Below are positions 35,587 to 48,479 of a DNA stretch of 64,000 nt, in pieces (position 1 is the first letter of the stretch; every line of letters begins with the position of its first letter). The notes under the pieces are model-generated. The model saw nothing but the letters and a program-made list of their open reading frames with translations, was not told the origin of the DNA and made no database searches. The stretch covers positions 14,198,001 through 14,262,000 of the forward strand of contig JAGUCH010000001.1 in assembly GCA_019096065.1 (NCBI GenBank), given 5' to 3'. A program made the position numbers and the translations under genes. The stretch is from Paracyclopina nana. Taxonomy: Eukaryota > Arthropoda > Copepoda > Cyclopoida > Cyclopettidae.

Positions 35587-38500
35587 GGCTTCTTTTTAGG
35601 TGTTGGTCAATATTTTTTAGACAGTTAGGATTTGCTTAAAATAAAAGATTCATGTTATGAAAATCTGCTTCATAATTTTTCATTTCCCTTCTTTCAAGAG
35701 CATGGAAAATGTGTATGTCCCATGGTGAACTATTACGACTTATCATCATAAGCAGTCCGACTGTTTGATGAATTCCATGCATAAAAATTGCATACTTAGC
35801 CTGAAATGATGTCTGATCCAGAAAATGCCCGAATGGACAGTTTCCAGAAATACCACCCAGCTGTGCGGCGATTTGCCAGTAACTTAACAGCCGGAAGAAA
35901 CTCGATAAACTTTATCACTTTAAAGGGAGATCATGCTAAAAAGTGACAAGATTGCAAATTCCAAAACGATCTTTCCTCTGATGTTGTAGAAAGGCCAAAA
36001 GATATACTTGGAAGCCTTTCATGGCCTTTCAGAGCGAGGCCACGAGCAACAGTAGCATTATTGAGGTTATCATCGATCCAAGCAGCCTAATGGGAACCCA
36101 TCTGTCGAAAATGCATCATTCACGTAGCGGCTAATCGAAAAGGCCAGATTCGATTTTGGAGGAGCAAAATGGAGATCATCAAAGGCTAAATCCTCGGAAT
36201 GGCTGGCCAGGCGCGTAAATTTGATGGACATCACAAGAGAGGGCGATGGACACGTGTCGCAAGATCGACTTTGCATAAAAAACTCACTTGGAATAATGCC
36301 CCAATTTTAGGCGCTCGCACCACTCAGAATTCAATATTCAACTCTCAAAAGTTATCATCCAATCTCTACGGGTTTTTTTTCGCAACAATCTTGAAGTGTT
36401 TTTGCAATTTGATACTTGACATGTCATGATTTCATCTCCAAAGTGGATTGTTGCAACTTTAACCTTTGGTACTCCGGTGGTGCAGCCCCACCAACACTTA
36501 TAGCATACCGCGGCTGGTCGGGTTGGTCTCTAATTGCCGTATATCAGCGAGCATGCAAAGAATCATTTCCGTCATGAATGGAATTGATGTGGCAAAAAAG
36601 TGCTTCAATTGTTTATGCTGTCGCATTGATGACATTTCTGGCCAGATGAGCCAACAATTGATTTTTAATTTCGATTAGCTCGTGAAGGAATCTGCGCAGT
36701 TCACACAAAAGGCAGAAATGGCACTAATAAATTCCTCCGGAGGGTGCTTTGAATCCCCTGCCATCGTTCCTTCTTTATTTTCATGAGATCAGCACATTTT
36801 TCGTTTGCTCTTAGGCACGTCAGGAAATGTTCCTAAGTGGTAAATAGACTGTTATTCAATTATGTTACGCCGTTTTCAAAAAACCATTATTTAGAAAGCA
36901 TCCTCGCTAGGAAGTGCCAAGAGAAGACAAATAATCCTCCGCCACCAGTGGCAAGTTCATTTTTTACAGCCATATGAAATTGGTCTCACTGAAAGAATGA
37001 TACAAATGCAGCTGGCTGCAGGAGAAATTCCCAATAAACAAGAAGGCAAGCAAATCTTGGTTTACAAGTGAACAATTAACTCTCTTCCTAATTTTTTGCT
37101 AGTTGTAGAATTGTTACAAATGCATGTAAATGTGCTGATTCTTTATGGTACAATTGCACTAAATCAGGCAACAAATCTGGTGAAAAAATTGCTTTTATGA
37201 CCCTGGATGGGTTTTTTTTGCTACTGCTGTGCCATAAAATGGATTGGTGTACATATTTCAGTAGGTCCAAAAAGTAAACACACCACTTTCAAATAAAAGA
37301 TTCCCTTTCAGGAATTTCATTCACACCAGTACAACGTGGTGTTTTATCCTCGTAAAACGTCTGGTGTCAAATAATAGAGGCAAGGTCAACTGGGTGCTAA
37401 AAGTTCCATTGATTTGGCTAAACTACCGAAACCCAAGAGGAAAATTCAATTCATGCCACGACTGCTGTGCTGCCGTTGCGAATTGACAATTTCCTGAATT
37501 TTACAAGGACAAGATGTAATTTGAGCCATCAATGTTGCCATCTCTTTTGCATAAATAATACGCAAATTCCGCGTAACAAAGGGTGGAGGAGCACTGCTTA
37601 ATTTTTGCCATTTTTTAAAAAATTGCCAAAATAGAGAAGTGAAGTCCTAATTTGGTATGACAGCTTGCTAGGTCAGCAAAATAGGGTTTAATTATATGTG
37701 AGAATATTTGGAACCTGATGAATATCTTTGGGTCAAAAAGTGCATCATTCTACCCAACTTTTTTGCGATCGGCCCCATTTTGCGCAGTTTCTTCGAGATT
37801 GTATCTTTTTTTTGCCACGCCATTGTTTAAAGCTGGTAGCAATTTCAATCACGCTTCAGGTGGCTCTTTGATCAGCGACGCCATCAAGATCTAATTCAAT
37901 CTTTCAGAAGCCACTTTATTTATTGAGATGCCTCATAATAACCATGATTGCCTCTGACATTTTTCCTCCTCCACCTCTATTAATGTACTATACGCAAGGA
38001 GTGATAATGACCATGCTGTTATTCTTATTATAGATAATGCAGTTGTACTTGTATGGGAACTTGCTCTGATTGGAAATCAAAGGAGAGAGAGGATTGCTTT
38101 GGTAGGCATGGCTAAGCTTGGGATCCTATGGAATTGGAGGGATTTTCCTTGCTTGAGGTGCACCAAACCAAAAAGATGGAGTGTAGGATTTACAAAGTCA
38201 CGGAATTTATCGAGGCCACTTGTAACCTCAGAAAAATAGTCCCCAACCACTGAAGCACCCCGTGCTACTTTTTTTTTCTCCCTTTTTTTGTCTGGCTAAA
38301 TATAGAGTTCAATATTGACTCAAAATGTCTGAATCGGCCCAAAAACAATAACAATGACCTTTCTCAAAGAAGCGGAGCAATTGTCAGCTGACGAAAAGAA
38401 GTTCCTGCATAGGGGTCAAAAATAAAGAAAAGACGCGCCTTGTTAATGGATCTTTAGAGGATGTGACCGCCATAACTTGACGCGCTTACGAGATATGAAT

Positions 38501-41500
38501 GGATAAATGACCACAGCAATCGGAGCAGAATGCCAATGTGCAAAAGAACTCCGCCACTATACAACAGACCGCGATTACTACATAAAATAGTCCGCGCTTG
38601 GGACACGACGAATCTTTGAGGCAATTTAGATAAGTGCAATTGGCTTCCAAATAGAGAGACACATAGCAACAAATTGCCGAGCAGAAAAGCCAAAGAAAGC
38701 AAGGGTGATTTCGGCATCAGCACTTTTTCATCAAGGTGAAAGCAGCAGTGGAACAGCTTTCAATTTGTGCGTCCAACATTGGGTGCGTTTGGGGCACAGA
38801 TAGTATGGATGCTAATAATGAGGCCATTTTACAAGATTTGCATAAAATTGAGATACAACACGGGAAAATGGGATTTGGTGCCTCCACATTGCTTCTACAT
38901 TGACATAGTGAGGCAAAGGAGAGCAAAAAAGGAACCTCTTTATGAAAGCCCATTTTTTGCCCTCTTCAGTACTTACGCCACTATTTTTGGGGTGACCCGG
39001 AGCGCTTATCAATCGCAAAATCGGCCACTGTGTGCTTGCACAAGAAGCTGCTAGTACAGGAGCCGTATTCAACATGGCAAATAGGATGGGCATAGACACA
39101 AATCTCCCCGAGGCCGCGCAAGGCTTCATAGATTTTTGTCTGCTGCTCCACATTGGAAAGAGTAAGTGGTGCCAGCAGCCAAGCATATCATCCAATTTTT
39201 ACATATGCACGAGGGGAATCCTACGAGCTACGCATTTTCCACATATGCTTTCTCTATACCTTGTCCATGGGCTTCATTTGAGATTTGGGCAAAAATGGCC
39301 AGACTTGCGGCTTTGCTGAGCATTTTTTTGCATTCTCTCGCTTTGCACCCTTTTCGGCCGAGGTTGTTAAGGCGGTTAAAGTTTAATGCGCAATCGGAGT
39401 CCGCAGTGCACAAACCAATGTACAAATAGCATATAGCGGCCCACTCAGATTGGGAATAAAATTGGTTTCCTTTGATCTATGTTAAAAGTCGAAGTGGAAA
39501 GTCAGTCAAGTGTGCGGAAAGTATGGATGTAGTATTTTGAGGTGACTCTCGCAAAAATCGCCTACAGTTTAGAAGGAAAGACAAAAAGGCCCTGATTCAT
39601 GTGGAAATGACTCAATTGGATTACTGTATTATGGTAATTTGATGGCATATGAACCAATCAAGGAATCCATGCCATCATCCTACAAAGTCCTTAGCAGCAT
39701 ATTTGTGGGTGCGAGCATAAAAATAGAAATGGTACAACGGCATCCATAACCTGATATGGTGCACGGAAAAGGCCAGCAACTTTCCATATGGAACTTTTTT
39801 CAGCTCCACTTCGCTCAAGGTGAGCCGAAATAATTGAGATAATGACATCTTTGATGTGCTGAGCACAAAAAGGTGGTCTACATTACGCTTTTCACAGCTC
39901 AGCATTTGGCAATGAAAAAAATCAGCCAAGTAGCGAAGCACAGTGGGAAAAGCAGGCGCTCAAAGTGAAGTACTTGGTACTGCATTTTTAATGTCAAAGT
40001 TCACACACTATAGACAGTTAAAGTTGTTTGCTCAACTACATTATGGACTGTCTGGCTCCCATTGTTATTCCAGCTGAAAAATCCAGATTGCAAAAACTTG
40101 GAGCCTTGAAAAGCCAACTTCATCGTTTTCCCCTTTTATTAGAGGCCACAGTGTGTGTACACGAAAACTCGCATATTGGCCGCTGCAAAAGTACGACTAG
40201 AGAGAGTTTCATGATGGGGAAAATTTTTGCCCTTTCAGATTTTTTGTGAGGAAAATTCACCATGTGTAAATGGCAACCTTGCAAAAGTCAAATAGTATTA
40301 TTCAAAAGTTGCCAGCATTTCAGAATAGTAGTCAATCTGCATGAGGCTCACTTCTCACACAGTGGGCTGAACCTCACGAAACCGTTCGCCAGGAATTGGA
40401 TGAGCGCAGAATTAAGGGGCTTACATCGAGATATTCACTAAGCACACAGAGATGTTTGTGCTTCTTTTTCTCATTGTGCTTCATCTAAATTCAGCAGAAA
40501 GTTTTCACTCTGGCGGAATAATGAAGTCACAAATCTTTCATTTCGGAGGCTAACCAAGATCAGCTACCATATTTTGAGGTCTAAAATTAGGCCGAAAAAG
40601 TTCAATAAAAGGGCGTACTTGCGTAGCGCAACGACCACGCATTGTACTATTCCATAAGGAGAAGCTTTTTGATCTTGAGCTTTATGTAGAAAACAAACAG
40701 AAGAAAGGGCAACTTTTTCCTCACAAGTATACATAAAGCCAATAACTCTCTATTTTCTCTCAGCGAAACAAGTTGGCAAGTCTGCCAAAATAATCTAAAA
40801 CGGTCACCTAGTCAATCATCCTAATATTCCCGTCTAGAATTGATTCAAAAAATCAAATTTTACCACATCCCTTTTCACAAAAATAAGGGTTTTTGAAGGC
40901 TTCTTCACGCTGTGATACATGAAGTACAAGTAGGCACAGAAAAAATGCTGCTGGAACAATATTTCGATCAGATGATGATATGGCACAAAAATGGTTATCC
41001 CTTAATCGAAGGAGATGCTTCATCATCAATTTCTGAAATAAAAAGGTCACCTGTCCTGTTCAATTTTCTTAGCTCCCCTTGATCCTCCCTCAATATTCCT
41101 CTACTCTATTCTTCTCCTCCTTGGAGACAGCCATAAGTTCTTTCCAAAGAAAAAAAGCATTCAAATACATTTATGGTGTTGACACTTCCAAGGATTTTGA
41201 GCTAGCTGAGAAAACACCAAATATTGGATAGCTTGAATAGAAGAAAAGGGGGGTTGAATAAGAGTGATTATTCTCGATTCACAGACAGCAGCCAAGGAAG
41301 TTTTCATCAGCTCTCCAACTTTTTTTTTCTTGGCTAGGAAATCTAATTTTCATCACATGCACATACAGTAAGATTCTTAAGTGCATTTGGTCGGTGGAAA
41401 CAGCATCTCAAAAAGTCCTCACTCAACTATGATATGAGGATCGCAACGCCACCAGAATGGCAAATATTTCATGTCTACTAAAGGGCTTTGTTATCAAAAA

Positions 41501-42142
41501 TTCAGCAGCAGATCTCCAAAAATAGTGGAAGTAGCGTGCGCCTATATTCTTGGCCTAAAATGCTGCTGCTGACCCAAATGGCCAAAAATATAGAGTGATT
41601 CTATGGTGTGATATAGATCTGCTCATATACCATTATACCTCTATCCAATCAGAGATTGAAAACGAAGATGTAAGAGAAGTGGGAGGCACTGTGGGGTAAA
41701 CTAGTAGCAAAAGCCTCGGGGCAAAGCCATTCAACTTTGATTTTCAAAATGAAGTGCAAATAAATTTGCTAGCGCTCATTGGATCGGTATCAGCATTTAT
41801 TTAGGCCACAGTGTAGCACAAGAAGAGCAAACTTACAACTACCCACATCTGTTGAATTACAGCAGAAGTTGCAAAATTTCCTAGGTAAATACAGCTCTTC
41901 TGCCTGATTAAATGCATTTCAAGGTTCAATCACAAACTCCTTTTTCCAAAGGAGAAACCCATTATTAAATAGTACGAGTACATGAGCGAAGAAAAAGTAT
42001 AGTAATAACATATAAAGTGGTAGTAAAAAATTGATATATAATAATAGTAGTAGCTCTCTGGTATGCGGTGGGGGATCGTGGTTGTTTTAAAACAGGGGGA
42101 AAAAATTAAAAGATGTATGGGTTAAGAAGAAAGTGAAAATGA
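35587..42142. other. Gene-poor intergenic region
   Basis: About 6.5 kb with no recognised gene. The stretch 38812-39320 is open on both strands; on the plus strand a frame ends at a gtaagt donor near 39159, but no family or partner exon is evident. It may contain 3' untranslated sequence of the Bcl-2 family gene. Confidence 0.4.
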
Positions 42143-43839
42143 TCACCAATTTTTCCGAATATAAATCATGCAACAGACAAAAACAGCCACACAAGTTCCA
42201 ATCACAGCTGTTTGTTGCATCACATTGAGGCCAGAATGGAGGACAGCCGACCATCCGCCGTGCTCTTGCACCCACGAGCATATCTGGAACGAAGGAAGGC
42301 TCATAAAAAGTGCACCACGAAAAAAAAATCACACAGTATAAAGATTTTTGCCAGCAGGATGTAGACTATGAAGAAGAGGAACCTGCTGAAACTTTGTGCA
42401 GAAACTTAATCTAATTATTCATGAGGGAAATCAGGCTGCCAAAAAGCCTATAAGTAAGCCCTGAACTCGGTGGGTATACTTAGGGTAATGGAGAAAAAAG
42501 AGGAAGTGAGTGCGAGGAAGGCAGTAATGATTCGTTAAAGTCAGCATTAGTGTAGCTCACCTGTTGCCTAATGAAATCTAATGACCATTTGGTGAGTTGC
42601 GCGACCAGCGAAGAAGCCCTTTGTCGAATGGCGAGAATGGCAACATCACTACAGAAGAAAAATAGCACCAGGATTCGCTCTCGCGTAATTTGACCATTCT
42701 GGAAAAAAAGAAGATCGTCAAAACACAACTTAAATTGGCCAGAAAAAAGCCCGCAGGTTTGAGGCTACCCGAAGAAAAAAACTTGGCCCAATCAAGATTA
42801 GGAAAAATGAGGGAAAATGTAAGTATCGTGTAGTTGACTGTAGAGAGCCTCCAACTTTACCTCAAACAGTCCCTTGAGAAGGGCCCAAAATTTCTCCATG
42901 TCTAGGGATCTGATGTCAACTTGTTCAGCTTGTTGACGAACCAGCGCACGTCCAGGAGAATGGGCAAATGCATCGGCCAGAGCTTGAAGCTCTCGACCCG
43001 TTTGTCTCCAAACTGGGTCCTATTGTGAGAAAAAAGTTATTTTTTCCATCCTCTCTCTATCTCTCACTGGCAAGAGGAGGAAAGTAAGTCCAATTTTAAT
43101 GAAAATGTCATAGATTCTCACATGGAAGTTTTGCAGGTTCATAGACATGGCCCTTGGCCTTCTGGCCTGCAAAGGCCCATCACCTTCACTCCTGCTGTGG
43201 ACCTCTTGGACATGATAGCCAGTCAGGCTGAAAATGAGGGAGAAAAAACGGGTGAAAACCAATGGATATAGAGAAAGTCATGTAAATAATACTCGAGTTC
43301 CTCTTCGAGGCCCAAGTCTCCAAGGCCAGCATTTCTGACTTGCTCATGGAAAAAGTGCAAATAAAGTTCCTGGCCTTCGATAAAAGCCTCGGGCATCTGT
43401 TGGTATCGATTTGTCATCGGATCATAGTCAAAATGATACGGGGTCTCCAAATTGAGGCTGTCCACACGTCTACGTCGAAGTTGAGCCTCTTCAGCCGAGG
43501 AACTTGAGGATGAGGTCGTCGTGGATGAAGCTCTTCGTCTGAATGGAGAACTTCTGGGTCGAGCTCCATTGAAATTAAAGCTCGTACAAAGGGAATTATT
43601 TCCAGAGGAAGAAGCCGAGCTTCGTCGACGTTGAGCTGGCAAAGGAGAGACTACATGAAAAACGCGACGATAATTATTGCGTCATTCTAATTAAGAACTG
43701 ATGAGTTACTACGTTGGTCTCGCTCCAGAGGTGAATCCGGATCTTCCTGAGATCGACGAGGAGTTGAAGGAGGCTGAGGAGGAAGCGAAGAACTCAAATT
43801 GTCCGACCCAGTCGAGGGCAGTCGGAATTTCCGAGCCAT
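42143..43839 (-). CDS. Bcl-2 family apoptosis regulator, Bax/Bak/Debcl-like
   Basis: A mitochondrial or ER membrane regulator of cell death, 337 residues. Six exons with consistent phases: 43713-43839, 43293-43635, 43122-43227, 42861-43019, 42561-42698, 42143-42283.

The first 110 or so residues are a Ser/Arg-rich, probably disordered extension. Then come a BH4-like helix (GDLGLEEELDLTGYHVQEV), a BH3-like segment VWRQTGRELQALADAF (about 195-210), BH1 LFENGQITRERILVLFFF (from about 243), BH2 SWVQEHGGWSAV (294-305) and a C-terminal membrane anchor (about 314-332) ending IRKNW. BH2 and the tail anchor are the strongest evidence.

Oddities are GRE in place of the usual GD(E/D) in BH3, and TRER in place of NWGR in BH1. 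Whether it promotes or blocks apoptosis cannot be told from sequence. The start at 43839 is an ATG in a GC-rich first exon. Confidence 0.88.
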
Positions 43840-44587
43840 TTTGCGTTTCTCAGCTGATCACTGACATCGGGTGATTTTCTTTGTTTTGAATTTCGGAGCC
43901 GACTGCAAATCAAAACAAATTTGGGCCCATGAATCCACACGCTTTTTTACGAAAATCATCGGTAGGAAAAACAACTTTTGAACTAGTTTTCGATGCCTAT
44001 GTTCGTGAAAAAACGTGGGAGAAACGTACGTTGACTTTGTCTGGGAAATTGGTAACTTTAGATTCACCTGAAATCAGTCATTTTCCATTTCAAATGTTAC
44101 CAAATTGAAAAAAAGAAGATAGGACTGAAATTAAAATAATGAAAAATTGAATTTTAAAGCCTTTAATTTCGTGGCTTGATCTGATAAAAATATCCTCTTG
44201 AAAGAGGAAATCTTCGTAGATTTTAACTTCTTTAGCCCAAAAAGTGTTGATCTGGTCTCATCTTTCAAGTTACAACTTGCAGCTCTATGAACTCAGCGAG
44301 TCAGCGTGCAAACTTGAACAGTTCGGACTATTGTATCTGTACAGTTATCGCAAATTGAAAGTTGCGCCCTTTGTTCAAAGTGGATACAGGTATGGAAAAC
44401 CCGGCATTTTTTGGAAAGCAGTGTTCGATGCATCATAGTGAATCATTGTGTATACCTGTGCTGATGCCAACCTTCGTTCTAAGGTAAGACTCGATTTTTT
44501 TCTCGTTAAAAATGAAGGTTATGAAATGATATGGAGCGTGGGTGGAAGTCAGCTTCTCGAGAAACTGGTGAAAATAGAGCATATAAC
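43840..44587. other. Intergenic region between Bcl-2 family gene and transporter
   Basis: Holds the presumed promoter of the Bcl-2 family gene and the short 3' end of the transporter gene. No further gene seen. Confidence 0.45.
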
Positions 44588-44593
44588 TTTATT
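44588..44593 (-). promoter_or_regulatory. Polyadenylation signal overlapping a stop codon
   Basis: On the minus strand the transporter ends GCT-TAA followed directly by TAAAG. AATAAA (44593-44588) therefore shares its first two bases with the stop codon. The 3' untranslated region would be very short if this signal is used. Confidence 0.55.
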
Positions 44594-46162
44594 AAGCTTT
44601 GATCATCGTGGCAGACTCAGTAATACTGCTAGTCTTCGCTGACAGTCTTGACACAAGGATCATGGCGCAAAAGCATACGAAAAGCGCCACTACGCAAGCT
44701 AAAGTCAGGTGAAAAATGGCCTCTGGTGCCACATCATTGAACAGCTTGCTGGACAATGCTGGAAAGATACAACTGGCCAAGTTGGCTCCAACATAAATGA
44801 AGGACAGCTGGCGGCTGGTCATCCCCTCAATGCTGCTATTCATCCAAGTGATGCCAGATCCAAAAAGAAATGAGCTGAAAAAGCCCATCATTCCAGTAGC
44901 TATGAACAAAGACAGGGTATCAGTGGAGCCGAAAATCAGCAGAATTAGGGCTGAAATGAAGCATCCAATGATTGTCACCAAAGTAATGGCAGTGGGAGTG
45001 ATCACAGTTGACAAAGGAATGGATATGAGGCGTCCAGCCAAATAGGGAGCAAAGAAGATACCATTGAGGTATCCTGCTGTAGCCGAGCTGAGCTTCAGAG
45101 GGCCACAAAGGCCAAAGGTGTAGGTCTGGCTGTGGAAGCAACTCTCTACGCCAGCCAGGAAGAAGAAGACCACGCCAAGGCACAAAAGAGTTGTCTCGTG
45201 GCACTTGCTCCCTTTTGAAGTTGGTACTCCTACTGCAGGTGCTTTTTCTGTGGAGGCCTCAACCAAGGCCATAGAGTGAAATGTGGGTAATTGGACTCCC
45301 TTGACGGCTAGAATGACAAATCCAATTGCCACCAGGAAAAGCCACAATCCTACCAAAATGCTAGGAAAAGCCAATATGGGCCACTCTACAATTTCTGAAA
45401 AGGGAAAAAATCATTGATTATGATGATGCATTGAAAAACTTGCACATTTCTGCACCTGTGGAATTCAGATCTTGCAGCGCTGGAAACAAATCTGGATTTT
45501 TCAGTTTAGCACACAGCTCCTCAGTTGACCCTGGGGATTCTTGTGGCAGCATTTGTGGCATGATGAAGGCAATCAAGACAAATCCAATAGCAACGAAAGC
45601 ATGCAATGACTGTACCAAAGGTCTGGATGACTCCGGACCAAGCATCATGTTCATGAGACCATTGTCGGCCACATCAAAGGAGCCAAGGCCAAATGCCATG
45701 ACACAGACCACTGTAAGAAATTAAGCTAAACAGATGAAGAACCATAGGATGATTTGTAATTTACTCACGTGCCAACAATAGGACAAATTCCTGTACAAAG
45801 GGAATCATGTACAAGCACATGGCTGCAAGAAGGGGAGCTGAGGCCAAAAACAGGAGCCTTTTTGGGGCCATCCAGGAAGACCCGAATATTTGACCGGAGG
45901 TCATGCATGCCAAGACAATGCCAACTGAACGAGCTGTCCACATTAGCGAGATCTCTTGGTGACCAACTCCAACTTGGCTAAAGAAACTTTAAATTGTCTC
46001 CATGTTCGTCAACTTAAGAGAAGTGTCAGTTTACCTTGCTAGATAGGGTTGGGCTGGGCCCATAAACCCATAGGCTAAGCCAAGGCCCAAATGGCCAAGC
46101 CAGGCCATAGGGAAAAAGCTGCATAGCAAAGGCTTCACTTGTGACCAATGTTGTTTCCCCAT
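44592..46162 (-). CDS. Major facilitator transporter, MFSD4/NaGLT1-like
   Basis: A twelve-helix membrane transporter, 464 residues. Four exons in agreeing phase: 46035-46162, 45769-45977, 45456-45710, 44592-45394. The first helix carries GHLGLGLAYGFMGPAQPYL. Other recognisable parts are the AFGLGSFDVADNGLMNMMLG segment after helix 4, a lumenal or extracellular loop with two Cys, and a second half starting FFFLAGVESCFHSQTYTFG. The AYLNGIFFAPYLAGRLISIP-type block (here GYLNGIFFAPYLAGRLISIP) is typical of the MFSD4/sodium-dependent glucose transporter 1 family. That family includes NaGLT1-type sugar carriers, but substrates are uncertain outside vertebrates, so glucose transport is only inferred. 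The start at 46162 sits in gccATGG, a good Kozak context. Confidence 0.9.
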
Positions 46163-46876
46163 GGCCGGTCTGTGTTCAACTCATGCTTGTTAAAAGTCTC
46201 ACGACTTAAAAGAAGCAAGATCCGACTTCATCAGCTATTTAGAAAGCTGTTTTAAGCGTGGCTTTTTTGCTAAAAAACTAGAATGCGCGCGCAGTTGTTA
46301 TGTGCATGACATAGTAACTGTAGTCTTTGTTGCTTCTTTACAATCCGGATCAAACCAGACGAGTTCTTATGCTCTTCTTCAATGGGGTCCATGACCCCAA
46401 TATGTGATAATATTTTTTAGCTGTGATATTTAATAGAACTTATGAGGTCTGTGATATAACGGGATATTTTGAGTCACTCCACTAAATGCAGTTTTTCTAT
46501 TTTTAAAGTTCAGATTAAGCTTCTCTTGAAACTCCAATTTAAAAATGTTTCTCAATTGAAAGATAACTTGCAATTATTCAAAAAGGAAAATTTGATTGAT
46601 GCCTCCTATTTAACGTTACTTAATACAATAGAAGTCGCGCAACCTTTCACATATTGCAGTATACTGATTATATATTGCCTTTTGATACCAAAGGGCTTTC
46701 TAAAGCCATCTAGTCTGCATATAATATCATAAAGTTGGCATTTTATGAAATGTCACTCTCTTCATTTTAATGATCTTGTAGATCAATTAGGAGCAACTGC
46801 TGCACTTGCTTTTACGTCATAGCAGTATTTCTGTGGAACTTTTCCTCAGTATGTTGTTGTAGAGGGACGAAAATCA
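46163..46876. other. Intergenic region
   Basis: Promoter region of the transporter and downstream flank of the glycine-rich protein gene. No gene or repeat recognised apart from a short CG-alternating run near 46283-46291. Confidence 0.45.
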
Positions 46877-46882
46877 TTTATT
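46877..46882 (-). promoter_or_regulatory. Polyadenylation signal AATAAA
   Basis: A minus-strand AATAAA 41 bases past the stop at 46924, well placed to end the glycine-rich protein transcript. Confidence 0.6.
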
Positions 46883-46923
46883 AGCCTCATGAAAAAAGAT
46901 GAGATCTCTGTACACTCAGTTTG

Positions 46924-48400
46924 TTATGGATTTTGCGATACTGCACTGTACTTGTTCCTGTAGCAAACGACTCCAACAATAATGGCTACAAGGACTAAAA
47001 CGCCGACCACGCCTCCAATAATTGCATAGATAACGGTATTGCTGAGGCCTGAGCCAGTGCCATCCCAATATGCTATCGACTCGGCTGTTTTCCCGGCCAC
47101 ATTAGTGACCATGAGCTTCATTCCACTCACACAGCAGCTGGCAGCTCCAATGACCTCTTGCTCCACATTGCTACCAACTGGATAATTGACATACCTGAAA
47201 TGTTTCTTGCTTTTAATCGCCTTTTCCTCTATTGTGTATAATTTTGAAATTACCTGTAGTATACTCTGTTTTGGTAAGAATCTTTCCCATCAGCTACAAC
47301 TTTGACTACGTGCAGCCCAGATTCTTCGTCCTGAACTCGGAACTTTGCCCACCACCATTGAGAATCGCAGTTGGAATCTCCAGGACCGTATGTGCACAAG
47401 TCCTCCTCGTCATCTGCTCCATACTCTACATTGGTCCAAGGCTCTGAGTCATCCTCCTCTGGCTCAGTTGTCACTGTGAACTCCACAGTTGTGGTTACTG
47501 CTTGCTTGTAACTCGGGTCATTGTAGTTCCAATCGCTTCCTGGATTGAAACCTGAACCACCAGGGTTGTAACCAGATCCGCCTGGGTTATATCCTGAGCC
47601 TCCTGGGTTATATCCTGAGCCTCCTGGGTTGTATCCTGAGCCTCCTGGGTTGCTATTAGAGCCTCCAACTGATCCACCTGGATTGTATCCTGAACCTCCT
47701 GGGTTGTATCCTGAACCCCCTGGGTTGCTATTTGAGCCTCCAACTGATCCACCTGGATTGTATCCTGAACCTCCTGGGTTGTATCCTGAACCTCCTGGGT
47801 TGTATCCTGAACCTCCTGGGTTGTATCCAGAACCTCCAGGGTTGCTACTTGAGCCTCCTACTGAGCCTCCAGGGTTGTACCCAGAACCACCAGGATTATT
47901 TCCTGACCAGGTAGGCGGGTTACTCCCAGTTGGTGCATTCTCCCTGCGCTTTCGGCTATTTCCAAGCTCAGCAGTCAGCGCAAATCTGACCTTCATGCCA
48001 TTCTTTCTTTGTGGCACGATCATTCGTCGAACCCAGACACTCTGTTGCTGACCTGATATAAGCGATATGCTTGTTTGGTCGAGGGTGCCCATGAAATTAT
48101 CTTCACTGGCTTGCCTGTAAATTAAAACCAGTTAGTAAAAGGGTTCAAAAGACTGGCGTTTGTGTTGCGCACTCACTTTAAAAAGATTCGATTCGCTGCA
48201 TAGCCATTGTACGTAAGGATAAATTCCAAGTCAACAGAAGATCCAGGTGATCCAGTGAGAACGTTTGGCCTCGCTGCACTCAGTGCCAAAGTCAGAGTAT
48301 CGTTACTGTGGACGTACATACTCGATGAGGCTGAGTGGAAGCTAAAGTCAGCCCCCATCACAGAGCCAAAAACGAGACTTAGGGCAATTAGAGCCCTCAT
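46924..48400 (-). CDS. Glycine-rich type I membrane protein with NPGGS repeats
   Basis: Family not recognised. Three exons, 451 residues: 48177-48400, 47254-48114, 46924-47194; junctions phase 2 each.

Residues 1-16 are a signal peptide (MRALIALSLVFGSVMG). An N-terminal region of about 120 residues looks beta-rich. Then comes a low-complexity block (about 147-270) with some fifteen NPGGS units, mostly as 7-residue GYNPGGS repeats broken by SVGGSNS variants. After it lie an acidic Thr/Glu stretch, a cysteine-containing domain (CTYGPGDSNCDSQWWWAKF) and a juxtamembrane CC pair. One transmembrane helix (about 416-440, VIYAIIGGVVGVLVLVAIIV) is followed by an 11-residue cytoplasmic tail.

The layout suits a cell-surface or epithelial/cuticle-contacting protein, which is inference. 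The start is the first in-frame ATG, at 48400. Confidence 0.86.
47535..47905 (-). repeat. Coding minisatellite, 21-bp unit (GYNPGGS)
   Basis: About fifteen tandem 21-base units lie inside exon 2 of the glycine-rich gene, with a higher-order pattern in which SVGGSNSNPGGS variants recur every three to five units. Near-identical units at DNA level suggest recent expansion or homogenisation. Confidence 0.9.
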
Positions 48401-48438
48401 TTTGAATTCGGATTTAGTTCCAAGCCTTCGAAGCTCCT

Positions 48439-48479
48439 ACTGATTCATTCTGTTTGGGGTGGTTGGGAGGAGGTATAAA
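48439..48479 (-). promoter_or_regulatory. Core promoter of the glycine-rich protein gene
   Basis: On the minus strand a TTTATA box (48479-48474) precedes a TCAGT initiator (48443-48439), the preferred arthropod initiator. The spacing, about 38 bases, is a little long. The ATG lies about 40 bases downstream. Confidence 0.45.

Noticed and set aside
38812..39320. Long frames open on both strands
   Set aside because: Neither strand gives a recognisable protein or a matching partner exon; one gtaagt donor alone is expected by chance many times in this window.
47629..48051. 140-codon plus-strand frame rich in PPGLYPE repeats
   Set aside because: It is the antisense shadow of the GYNPGGS repeat in the glycine-rich gene, whose exons splice in phase.
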